From Siphonodentalium dalli (lineage: Eukaryota > Mollusca > Scaphopoda > Gadilida > Siphonodentaliidae): a DNA stretch of 64,000 bases. A program made the position numbers and the translations under genes. The number at the start of each line of letters is the position of its first letter. Within the stretch, counting starts at the first letter, position 1. The stretch is from NCBI GenBank assembly GCA_032622095.1, contig CP136061.1, positions 233,120,944-233,184,943 of the forward strand. Direction: 5' to 3'. Under the pieces are notes generated by a model. That model ran no database searches. It had not been told where the DNA came from and saw only the letters and a program-made list of their open reading frames with translations. This document shows, piece by piece, positions 21,545 through 31,679 of the stretch.

Positions 21545-22190
21545 GCCCATGGCAGGGGGGGGGGGGTCAGGAATAGATTTCCGGACACTAGGCGCTTTTT
21601 TATTTTGTCCACCCACCACCCCTTAATTTTTTATTTTTTCAGATTCTGGGATAGGGACCCACCTCCTTCAAACTGCTTCAAATGACTATTTTACTTAGTT
21701 GTCCTGATCTTATCTGATATATGTTCCCTATATCTATCATGATTATAGAAGCATTCCTACTTATGGCTGTAAAGTTTCAAAGCATTTCTCCAATAAATGT
21801 GGGGTGTAGGTTGTGCTGATGGATTCACATTTGAAATCCATGATGGCTGCTGGTGCCCATGTTTGTTTTGAACAAATTTCGGGGGGAAGGGAGGCTCCAT
21901 TTCTTGAGGTCACCCGAAGATCCATATGAAGTTTGGTGACGATTGGATGAGAAATGTGACCTGTAAGATGTGCTAAAGGATTTAGTCATACAAAGAGTAA
22001 ATCCAAGATGGCCGCTGGCAGCCATGTTTTTTTCGGGGGGGGGGGGTTGTAGGCACCCATCGAGAGGTCACACCTATAGGATTCATATGAAGTTTGGTGA
22101 TGATCGGAGAGCTGCTGAACCACCCATCCATCCCGCCTAGTGTTCGGAAAAAAATGCAGACCCCCCCCCCCCCCACCCATGGTGAACATA
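21545..22190 (+). repeat. Repeat G: diverged units with AAGATGGCCGCTGGC
   Basis: At least two tandem-like units (about 21835-21975 and 22003-22130) carry ATGGCNGCTGG.GCCCATGT, then GGTCACCCGAAGATCCATAT, then GAAGTTTGGTGACGAT. G and C runs (21555-21566, 22034-22046, 22159-22174) sit between them. The same unit order recurs at 38770-39310 and 39895-40060. The class is unknown and it is non-coding here. Confidence 0.65.
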
Positions 22191-22228
22191 AAATCAGTCA
22201 GTATGAGTTGAAACTGGCACTAAAATAC

Positions 22229-22263
22229 TCTCATTTTCAGTTCATTATGAACTCAAAATGAGT
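22229..22263. repeat. Short palindrome
   Basis: CTCTCATTTTCAGTTCAT and ATGAACTCAAAATGAG form a 35-bp near-palindrome with almost no loop. Confidence 0.6.
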
Positions 22264-22881
22264 AGATTCTACGCTGATTATGAACCTAAAACAAATCCTA
22301 TTATAAGCACATAACGTACTGATTTTCGAGCGAACAGGCTGTATTGAGAGTGCGAACGTCGACACAAAGTACGACCATTACCCATTCGGATCAGAACTCC
22401 TGACTTCGTCGAAGGTGTACGTATATAGGTGAGAGTTCAGCCCGCCATCAGACTGAGTTATAATCCGTTCCCGCTATCATTCTATGGAGATTATAAACTA
22501 TTCATGGTATTCACCGATCCTGTGGAATAGACCAGACTTTAGATACGACATGACGCCCATGAATATGGGGACAGATCAATATTCAAATTTAATGAAACCA
22601 TCAAACAGACGTCGGGTGTCAGATGTCAGGTTAACCCAATATGTGCAAGAGAGCACCAGTCATATACTTCCTTCCTAACTCTGTGACCGGCTATGTACCC
22701 GTTTATTGAAGAGTTCGGCATTCTAAATTTAGCGCGGCATTTCCTATATATATAGACAGAAAGTACAAGTTCACAACTCCTAAAAATAACTGTTGAAAGT
22801 GGAATATTTTGTTAAAACAATTCACAAAATCTACTCTTTATATATTACGTCAGAAGTACAAATCAGAAGGCTGTGTTCATG
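22264..22881. other. Unassigned sequence
   Basis: A 64-codon plus-strand frame at 22484-22678 is not recognised. No repeat seen. Confidence 0.3.
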
Positions 22882-22951
22882 AACTTCGCTTGCTGATTAG
22901 TTGACAGATTGAACGATAAACTTCGCCTGCTGATTAGTTGACAGATGGAAC
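22882..22951 (+). repeat. 37-bp direct repeat, two units
   Basis: AACTTCGCTTGCTGATTAGT from 22882 and AACTTCGCCTGCTGATTAGT from 22919, both continuing TGACAGAT.GAAC. Three or so differences between units. Confidence 0.9.
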
Positions 22952-23219
22952 ACATTTGCACGAGAGAAGATGTATCACGTGGGTGTGTTTAAAAATTAAC
23001 CGGGAAACCGGATCACACCATTGTGTGAAATAGTACCCGTATTAATTCTATCAACGTTTTTCGACCTTGATGTATGAAATGATACAAACTATATTTGATA
23101 TTTATGCATGGCTGACTGTACGGACAGCACATGTTCCCATGTGTGTCTGTTTGTCTGTTTTTCCGCATATAGGCAACCAAACGACTAGACCATTGGAGCT
23201 GAACAATTGCATATAGCGC

Positions 23220-23660
23220 TAATTTGACTTGGGAGCGTTATTAGATAGGTCCCGTTGACATCAGATGTCTTAAAATGGCACTACTAATTAATTTAACTAA
23301 ATAATTAACTATATACCCAAAATGGTTGCAATCTGAAAATTGAAACACGGGGATAAATTGACCCGTTGAGTGTCATGAAAAGACTATGTTGATCCAGACG
23401 ACTTAAATAGGGAAAATATGAGCAATAAAGAGCGTTTCGTATTAGCTTAGAAGATATGTAGGAACATTGGCACAGATGGGTCAACTGACCAGGGGATTGT
23501 CACTGGATAGGTGCTGTTTATCTCAAATGACTTAAAGAGGCACTACTAGTTAACAATAAAGAGCGTTTATGTAAGTTTATCCGGAGAGTCATGCAATATG
23601 TGCTGTTTACTCCAGATGACAAATAATTATTTTTAATGATTTGAAGGGCCACTAATAAAT
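23220..23660 (+). repeat. Degenerate long-period tandem repeat
   Basis: Three loose units end in GGCACTACTAATTAA (about 23280), GGCACTACTAGTTAACA (about 23540) and GGCCACTAATAAATTAC (about 23648). Each is preceded by a GTGCTGTTTAyTCcAgATGAC-like stretch. Two CAATAAAGAGCGTTT motifs (23423 and 23554) lie at matching places. Confidence 0.45.
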
Positions 23661-24612
23661 TACTCATTCTTCACCCGAGCAACGCGATAATCGCGGAAGA
23701 CCACATATAAGTGTGGATAGAGTGTCGCCAGTGGTAGCTGTCTTATCGAGTCACTAAGTCTTGGCGAGATAGACCATGAACGGAGTTTAGGCTCAACTAA
23801 CATTGAAATGTTTCCATGTCTCGTGAGACCCATAGATCTTTCCTTGTCTAATGCACCATCACTGTGGACCAGTATTACTGGAAGCCACACCGCGACGAAA
23901 CGAAACACTATATTTGCCAATGGAAAAGAAAAATAATTCCGCTCTATTCCGTCCGGATGACATAACACTCAAGGGACTCATTTGTATAAAAGCATCTCCG
24001 CGGTGGCAGCCTTTTACGGCACACACAATCTCGCGAGAAAAAACGTGAATTAAATTTTCCGCTTGTGTATGCCAGAGCGGCACAGCGTGTTGGATAACAG
24101 CGTTTGTGCTCATGACAGCGAGAAAATGGCGGAAACACAATAAAATCGGATAAATCTCTGAGTGAGCCTCGATTTTATTTGATTGTTGTTTAAAGCTGAA
24201 GTAAGTTACATCAGCATTATTGACAGTTCGTGCTCTCGGATAAACGAGCTAGATTGACGGCGGTTAACTCAATCGAAAACACAGACGCAGAAACCTCGCC
24301 CCGTCACGATTTTTCAATCGGTAAAATTAATGCACAAATTGCACAGACAAATGCAATGCAGAGCGGCTGGCGAGTCTTCACGTCCCCGATAGCATGGGCA
24401 ATAAAGAGCGTTAATTGTTTGTCGTTACTTCTATGGCGGAAAGGTAGAAGATCCCATAAATACGTGAATATCTGGTTGCTGCATGTGTTCATGGACATCA
24501 ATGTATTGACACATCCTGTGAAATAAAACACAGGGGCGTGTCGTTGAAAAACGAGGGGAAAAAAAATAAAAAAAATAAATATATATTTAAACCGAGCGTT
24601 CCTAGACAAACT
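23661..24612. other. GC-richer unassigned patch with promoter-like motifs
   Basis: The stretch is visibly richer in CG dinucleotides than its surroundings. It contains TCTCGCGAGA (24029-24038) and AAAATGGCGG (24123-24132). These match two core motifs known from CpG-type animal promoters (the TCTCGCGAGA element and the YY1 site). Minus-strand frames lie beside them (23660-23968, 23859-24140), but none begins with a supported ATG and I recognise no product. A further CAATAAAGAGCGTT lies at 24399. A promoter is inference only. Confidence 0.25.
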
Positions 24613-25001
24613 AGCCATCACACAAACCACGGAAATCGCCGACAGACATTTCGGGCGAATGCCGCTTATCTCAGAAAACGCTTCTCGTGCCTAATTGGCT
24701 ACTAATGAATTTCCACATGGTCGCTGTCAAAAATGAAAACAGGTTGATTCTGTGATGTGACATTTTTCGATACGATTTACAAATGATATAAATGTATTAT
24801 TACATAGATTGACGCAGCGGTAGACAAAATTATGATTGATAATTAAACCGACACTTGATGTTTGTAAATATTGTCAATGTCCTCAGACAAGTCTGGAACA
24901 ATCAAACCATGGGCGTTTCTATCGTCGATAAATAACACGAAACAAAACTCGATATCGCCCGAAAGTCGGTCGGCGATTTCCGTGGTTTGTGTGTCATGGC
25001 T
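24613..25001. mobile_element. 389-bp element with 46-bp inverted ends
   Basis: AGCCATCACACAAACCACGG at 24613 is inverted as CCGTGGTTTGTGTGTCATGG up to 25000. The pairing continues inward through AAATCGCCGAC...TCGGGCGA (24658) and TCGCCCGA (24955). The arms differ by two small indels. The interior of about 300 bp is AT-rich and non-coding. Non-autonomous DNA transposon is the simplest reading; the target duplication is unclear. Confidence 0.75.
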
Positions 25002-25588
25002 ATATATATTTTAGCGAGAGAAAAAAAGATTGAAAATATTGCTTGGTTATTGGAAATGAATGGCGACTTGGTTTAAAATATGCGATTGATGTTTGCAGAT
25101 TAACATCAGATCTGTCGATACATATACATGAAGCAATTTTGTGCAAAAGTTGTTTTTTTTTATCGATAAATATTCAGTTTGAAATGTTCGGTATATTTTC
25201 TCTTGTAAAAATGAGGTACACCAGTGCTGGTGCTGTCCATGGACTATTTGTTCAGCGTCTAGTTTCGATGTTTTGGAACAGTTAATTGATCCTAGAAGTG
25301 TGTACCAAAATATAGCTTTTACTGCACTCGATTGGTGTTAGAATTTTAAGAATAGGTTCAGGCGGTTGTGGGTAATGGCCGTTAGAAGTGAGGAGGTATA
25401 TATATTTGATTATGTGATCTCCGTTGTAACGTACGATATCTATATCGATGCATTTTTTTTTAAAGTGGCGCGCTGTGTTTAAATTTATTTATTTTTTAAT
25501 TTATATTTTTACTCGTTTCTAACGACACGCTTTTGTGGAATAAAATAGGCAGATTCGTGTTAATTTCTATTGGATTTCTTATGGGGGA
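25002..25588. other. Unassigned T-rich sequence
   Basis: An 80-codon plus-strand frame at 25043-25285 is hydrophobic and unrecognised. Several poly-T runs. No repeat seen. Confidence 0.3.
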
Positions 25589-25658
25589 TTAACCCTGTCA
25601 TAGCTGGGGCTTCCCTTCAATGATTTTAAAACCCTGTGCTAACGCATTCTCTTATCTC
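25589..25658 (+). mobile_element. MITE family B, truncated fragment (copy 3)
   Basis: TTAACCCTGTCATAGCTGGG leads into TTAAAACCCTGTGCTAACGC and ATTCTCTTATCTCT, matching the left third of family B up to the start of the first hairpin. The rest is missing. Confidence 0.65.
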
Positions 25659-25659
25659 T

Positions 25660-26029
25660 CCTCAGCCTGTTCTCGTGAAAATAAGCACAATACGGACTTA
25701 TTTTGAATGTCGCGTTTTATGCTCATATAGAGTTTATTTTAGGACAAACTACGTTCTTTATGGGCGTAAAATGTGTCATTCAGAAATAATCCCGTATACA
25801 GCCTATTTCAATACGAAATAAGCTCATATCCGCACTATTTAATATACTTATTCATCGACACAACTTACCAGATCAACGCTCTTTATAGTGTGTGTTTACT
25901 GTGGCCCGTTGCATTCAACGGAATGACAGGTATCAGTTCTATATTAGCTTATTTCAGAATCAAATAAGTCCAATATGAACCTATGTGAATATTTAGGTCA
26001 CATATGAACCTATTTTCAGGAGGATATGT
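25660..26029. repeat. Dispersed repeat region, inverted relative of 21350-21428
   Basis: From 25935 to 26022, TTCAGAATCAAATAAG, TCCAATATGAACCTAT and ACATATGAACCTATTTTC are the inverse of 21350-21428. Upstream, looser relatives (GAAAATAAGCACAATACGGA, TACGAAATAAGCTCATAT) suggest a further decayed unit. MITE B copy 4 abuts its end. Confidence 0.5.
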
Positions 26030-26235
26030 TGATATGCTCGTCTCCCATAGGGAGCCTCGCATATATACGAGAATGCATTGGCCTAACAATATATCACCAT
26101 CTAAGCCAGACGAGTGCATGCATTTTCTTATATATGAGATGCTCCCTATGGCAGACTCGCATATATATAAGAGAATGCATTGACATAGGATATGTAATGC
26201 TGCACCAGCGCAGCTACCGTGATGGAAGGGGTAAA
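26030..26235 (-). mobile_element. MITE family B, copy 4 (inverted, left end lost)
   Basis: Both hairpins are recognisable (about 26035-26082 truncated, and 26116-26185). The right end, GCTGCACCAGCGCAGCTACC, GTGATGGAAGGGGTAAAG, is the inverse of the family B start. TTAA at the right end is mutated and the left terminus is missing. Confidence 0.75.
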
Positions 26236-27066
26236 GCGGCACATCAACTTCAGCTATAGGGGTCAAATTTAATATAATAAATTTCTTGCTTTTGTTACTT
26301 TTCGGTAATCAAAATATATCGTTAAATACAATAAGTCTTTATCCACAGCTTATATATGCTTCGGGAAACCTTGACGTTATCGCCCCAGACAGAACCTATG
26401 GTTTCTTGTTAAATGCACCAATTGTCTGATAAAATGTATTTAGAGCGACTGGTAAGTTATCGCTACAGTTATAGAAAGCAAACTGCCTAAAATAAAACAA
26501 ACGTGTTCTGCCTATTTCCGGGACAAAATATGTCGATAAATAAAATATATAGATAAAGAATTCATAAGACTGGGAAAGAATTACAGAAAAATCAAACGAC
26601 TCGTAATCTTCATTCAGGCTTAAAATAACACGTCAATGCCATATTTATATAATAACAGTTAAATAACTAATCGCGTTGTCACGCCCGGTGAACAACATAT
26701 CACATATAAATAATGCAATACTTATACAAATGGTTTCTATATGCATCGGGAAAATTTACTGAAGTGATAGAATTCATCTCGAAGAATAGGACGAAAGAAT
26801 CCTTTTTTCAGCGAAAACATTCCATGTTTCTCGTTCTTTATATGGTAAAATAACGAGCGTTTGTGCAGGAACCTTGTACATGTATATCTCTGACACATTT
26901 CCAAGGCTACGCCAAGGTTTCTCAGAATGTATATTAGTATAACTTATATTTATAGTCCTATTTTGATCACCGGAATGTGACACAAATGATGAATGTCTAA
27001 ATTTTTATCTATAGAAATATGATTCCCTTGAGGCATGAAGATTATGTTTATATTTAATTTTCACAG
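26236..27066. other. Unassigned AT-rich sequence
   Basis: A 69-codon minus-strand frame at 26774-26983 is unrecognised. No repeats identified. Confidence 0.3.
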
Positions 27067-27230
27067 AAAAAAATCAGCACGCATGATGCAGATAAATTGT
27101 GCGATACAGAAACGTTGTACACGACATTCCAGATTGGATATCCGAATCAAATGTCACGGTCTAAATGACTGGGTCTCGATGACCATATCGGTTACAGATG
27201 ATGGTAACGACACGTACCTGTTTATGACTG
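27067..27230 (+). CDS. Exon-like open segment, unrecognised
   Basis: TTTATATTTAATTTTCACAG precedes 27067 and reads as a reasonable splice acceptor. CTG followed by GTAATT at 27231 could be a donor. The frame between is fully open (SARMMQINCAIQKRC, IRIKCHGLNDWVSMTISVTD, NDTYLFMTG) and more balanced in composition than nearby chance frames. It would suit an extracellular segment with a few cysteines, but I recognise no domain and see no partner exon. It could be chance. Confidence 0.2.
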
Positions 27231-27375
27231 GTAATTGACATCAACATGCGTTTCTAATGTGAGAACAAGTTCTTGTTGCGTGGCATGCATACATCACCAG
27301 CCATCTGGGACCCGAGCCAGGGGAGTTTATGGGGGGTTATAAAACCTCAGACGACGTGTCCTGCAAATTATCACA

Positions 27376-27767
27376 TTAACCCTTTACCCAACAAACCGGC
27401 CAAAACCGTCCAAATAAAGCTTCGACAGCCTAAAAAATATCTTCGGTCTGTCTCAATAGAACCATACAAATATGGATATCATTGGAACCGGATCATTGAC
27501 CACATTGTGATGGTTACAGTTATGCCCTGTGCCAATGCATTCTCTTATATATGCGAGTCAACCATAGGTCGCCTCGCATATATAAGAGAATGCATTGGCC
27601 TAAAAAAAATCTTTTTTTACCATTTTTTCTTACATTCTTTAACAATTTTATAATTTTTAATGTGTTAAGCCAATGCATTCTCTTATATATGCGAGGCGAC
27701 CTATGGTCGACTCGCATATATAAGAGAATGCATTGGCACAGGGTCGTTCTGTTGGGTAAAGGGTTAA
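27376..27767 (+). mobile_element. MITE family A, copy 2
   Basis: TTAA at 27376-27379 and 27764-27767 bound 384 bp with ends CCCTTTACCCAACA and TGTTGGGTAAAGGG. Hairpins at 27531-27599 and 27669-27737 are each 69 bp. The AT-rich spacer between them is 69 bp, against 43 bp in copy 1, which accounts for nearly all the length difference. Otherwise it is close to copy 1, with scattered single changes, so the family spread recently. Confidence 0.92.
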
Positions 27768-28989
27768 CGCGAAGACCTGTTGAAGATTGCAACAGAAGAC
27801 GTGAGAACATGAACAGGATGTTGAAGAGCTCTCGTCGTAAGTGGATATGTCTGTTTCTAAGTCCATATTGGACTGATTATAACTAGGTCACGGCATCAAA
27901 TATCAATGGTATGGGTTTGAGGAGACGAACTGGATATTCGGACGAACGGTTCAACCATGACGTTTACAGTGGCTCTGCGTGGTGACAAAACAAAACGCTC
28001 TGTATCTGCATTTTTCACCACACAAATCAGGGAATAACAACAAGAAACGTTCAGTATTAATTAGTAGCAATTACATGTAGCTCCGTAAAACATCGATGCA
28101 CTGAAAGCGGGACGCGTTTATTATTGATGCGACTGTCTTAGCGCACCACCATTCGTGTTCACTGGTTACCTTAACCCTACATACCCCCCCCCCCTTTCAG
28201 TGTATCGATATCGATATCGATTTTATTTTATTTCTAGCTCTATCCTTTGCTAATAATCTAAAAGTTTACTCGTATTCTATACGTGTAGCCCATGCACTGT
28301 TTACTTTAAAACGATCATACCATTTTAAGTATATGTGCTTGCTTGCGATGGTATCGTATACAATAACAAAGAATCGCTACGAAATCATATTATCATATAT
28401 TATAGTAACGGGATAGTTTGTGACACCAAAGTCATTATACATGCAAGCACAATCACGAATTCTAAACATATAGAAGAGAGAAATACACACGGATGCATAT
28501 AGGGGAACTACCGCGCAAATCGAAAGTCGATTTAATTTGAAAATGCTGACGCCTGTCATATATTATATGAGACATGCTGTGTGGTAAAACCAACCGAACA
28601 CGTACATGTGCATGGAAATCCGAAACACAAAGGAAAGTTAAAGTGACATGCGAGATAGATGAATATTATCAGCATAGCCACACTAATCCGATAAAGTGCA
28701 AATATCGGACACCACGGAGCAAACAAGGTTTCATATACCCTATTGTCGTTGGTTGTACGCATCCTATAATCGCATTGTTTGATCCTGATAGCCTTCCATG
28801 AGCCATGTTTAACCTGATAGATTGAATTACGGGGTAGTCGCGGTGTGTTATATGGTTTATCGGCGAACGAGCAAATAATTACAAGAATAGTTACGATATA
28901 TCGAGTTTCCATTTAATATACGGGTACGACTCCTGCGGGATTAGTAATTTGTTAATGCGCGGACAGAGGTCCCATATCTGGGCAGTCAA
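27768..28989. other. Unassigned sequence
   Basis: Includes a C9 run near 28186 and ATCGATATCGATATCGAT near 28205. Frames at 28556-28912 (minus) and 28574-28801 (plus) overlap each other and are not recognised. Confidence 0.3.
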
Positions 28990-29595
28990 GAAATCATCTG
29001 GATTGAACCGCTGATATGGCAGTTGGATATTTCAGTATGTTGTTGTTCTGATAGTTTTACATAACATTTTGTTACTTTCTGTAGAAATGTTATAGACCAA
29101 AACATAGTTATTTGGAAAATTTCCAACGATAGGGGTTGTTATTTATTACCACGCAGTTGGATAACTCAAAGAAATCATGGGTCTGAGACGAGTCTGCAAA
29201 TAGTGTGTCTATACTTTGCAGAATGAGTCCCCAGAGGGAAAATTTAGTGATGCTATCCCACACTGCGGGCTAGAAATATTGTCTCAGATTAACATTGTTT
29301 TAGTTACTTTTTCCCTTCTGAGAAGTTTCTATATCCCCTAATTTTCAGAAGATAAAATCGAGGTGACTATAATCCTTGGTCTCCCATAGCAGTTGAGGCC
29401 TAAGTAGAATAAGGTTCACAGAGGGTGAATTTGGTGACGCGTAACCTATATGTGCGGGATAACGTCACTAAATTCACCCTCTGTGGACCTCATTCTGCAA
29501 ATGGTAGACACACTATTTGCAGGCTTGGTCTGAGACGCTGTTTTGAATTGTAAGTTGGACGCCCCCAACAAACACCATCTAATCACGTCCCGCTG
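28990..29595. repeat. Dispersed repeat N, copy 3, interrupted by a palindrome
   Basis: GGCAGTTGGATATTTCAG and TGGAAAATTTCCAACGATAG on the left, and AAGTTGGACGCCCCCAAC, ACCATCTAATCACGTCCC on the right, are N-family parts. The palindromic element at 29181-29536 separates them, suggesting it inserted into an N copy. Confidence 0.5.
29181..29536. mobile_element. 356-bp palindromic element with nested hairpins
   Basis: The outer arms GTCTGAGACGAGTCTGCAAA and TTTGCAGGCTTGGTCTGAGA pair through CAAATAGTGTGTCTA / TAGACACACTATTTG and TTTGCAGAATGAG / CTCATTCTGCAAA. A second hairpin pair inside uses GGTTCACAGAGGGTGAATTT (from about 29410) and AAATTCACCCTCTGTGGACC. The left half also contains CAGAGGGAAAATTTAGTGA, a third form of the same arm. 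It is non-coding. Confidence 0.75.
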
Positions 29596-29606
29596 AGAGA
29601 AGTGTT

Positions 29607-29771
29607 ATATAAGGATAAACTGTCATGTGGACTGTTTTTATGGAGATGTAACGGTGAGGTAAGTGGACATAACTTGTGTAAAACCCGAAGGGTTTTACAT
29701 ACAAGTTATGTCCACTTACCTCACCGTTACATCTCCATAAAAATAGTCCACATGACAGTTAATCCTTATAT
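29607..29771. repeat. Near-perfect 165-bp palindrome
   Basis: Arms of about 80 bp pair from ATATAAGGATAAACTGTCAT (29607) to ATGACAGTTAATCCTTATAT (29771), with only a few mismatches and one 2-bp indel. The centre is ACCCGAAGGGT near 29688, so the loop is 3 bases. Such palindromes are unstable and usually decay, so it is probably young. A plus-strand frame reads straight through it but is a by-product. Confidence 0.93.
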
Positions 29772-31679
29772 TTATATACATTTAGCGAAAAAGCCACTTT
29801 TGTAAATATATTTAAATCGAAAAGTGTATCGTGACAAGATCAGCCCAAAATACCCAATAGCACCCGTGGCAAAAGTTAATAGGAACAATTTCTCTTCATG
29901 TTGAAACCCGATGATGTATTAAGTCAATCCTGCGCGAGTCAAAATGCGCCCAAAGCATTACGCATTCGTCTTTCCAAACCTAATGACGTATCGATGGTGT
30001 TATTAGCTTGGTGTTATTAGGCTTTGCGCATTCACCGAGAAATAACTGCAACTAGCCACGTGGGCGCCGACCAATCAGAATGCTGGATTTAGTGATGACA
30101 ACACTTAGTGTGTAAATATATCTTTGTATCAATAATGTCCTTGAATTTGGAGAAACAGACATCTCTAGATCTCTCCTCCATTATCGCTATCTATACCTCT
30201 CCCAGCAAGAAACTGACGAACATGTTTTGAGCTACAGATTTAGCTTATAATATCGAATATCATCCGAGCTTCACAACTATTCCTCCATCTATCACTATAT
30301 ACGAGATCGGATATTCTCACAAATCATATTTCATTTTCAGATAGAACAAAATGGGGGTGACTCTAAACCACAGGTGGACCTAACCCATATGTATATGATA
30401 AGACAGTCAGTCCCCCATTCGATATCAGTATATGTGTTACATGTGTTACATGCATGCTGAAAGTGACAAAACCATCAACCATGAGCGGCATCATCCAACT
30501 GTGAACTATCGTAGACTGATGGTAGTTTGCGATCTGAATCGGAAAAAAACATCAATATTCGAAGCTCTGCATACAAAGCCTATCTGGCACGACATCAGCA
30601 TTATGCCAACGGGCACACAACTCGTTGCTTTGTCGTCCTCTGTTCAAACAAATATTTGTGCAGATTGAAGATCGACCTTTCATGTTTCCATTAAGGTCAA
30701 AGATGTTGCATTTTATAATGACAAAAGCGATAATGAAGGGAGGGGCTGGATGGCTAATGTCACTGTGTCTGTTAATGTGAGGCAATAACGTTTGCAATAT
30801 CCATTCACGTCGCGTCATGAGATCTCCCCAGATGATTCGAAATCCGATCTCACGGATTCTGAACATAGCTATCAACAAAGGACTGATCTGGGGTGATGCC
30901 ATATTTATAAAATTACAGCTTTATTGATTTTTGTGTGAAATTTTAAATCCAGGATGTAGATTCCCAATAAGTTCATTTCCGCGAGCTATAGAAGAACTAT
31001 GTAAATCTGACGAATGCGATTGACACGAGCTTAATTAGCAAGCGCTCCTAGCGGATGTTGGGAGTGAATTAATAATGCTATATGTATCTATATCTGGAGT
31101 CTTCCGATTTGTTCCTGGCGAAAAAATTCATTGGCGGAAGTTCCAGCTGTTCAAACTCTACTAATACCTTGAGGAAAGGCTGATTTTGGAGCATATGTAT
31201 ATAACCCGGGTTTGTTTCGTTTATTTGAGGCGATCGTCGATTCAGCAGATATTCATTCAGGTTTATATGTGTAGGAAAGACCGCACAACCCGGGAAATCA
31301 CTCTATACTGCACGTGGAAATTCTACTCCAGCAAAGCAACTGTCACACTTGCCCAGATACACGAATCTCACTGTTCTCCCTTTGCGTGGATCACAAATCT
31401 GCGCTAATTGTCAAACAAAATGATTATGGAGATTATGAGATATTGATTTTGAGAGACGTTTCGGATCAGAGATGGTATATAGTATTCATGCAGTTATATG
31501 AGTTCATTTCCACGAGCGAACGTGTGTATAGACTCCATAAAAGTGTTTTTCGTGTGTCAGTATAGCTGGGGGATTGCTATAGTTCTTTGAAAGATTTCTC
31601 TTATATCCCGGAGTTCCGATTAAAATTTTTCGAGCTTTAGGAAAGTTCGTTTGATGGCAGAATTAGGCTGTATATATAT
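29772..31679. other. Unassigned sequence with unrecognised frames
   Basis: The longest frame is a 116-codon minus-strand one (30552-30902), reading RIREIGFRIIWGDLMTRREW. A second, plus-strand, lies at 31314-31565. Neither shows a known domain or convincing splice signals. No repeats identified. Confidence 0.3.

Noticed and set aside
23660-23968. Minus-strand ORF with a signal-peptide-like stretch as a receptor 5' exon
   Set aside because: No ATG precedes the hydrophobic stretch, a stop lies just upstream, and no family motif follows.
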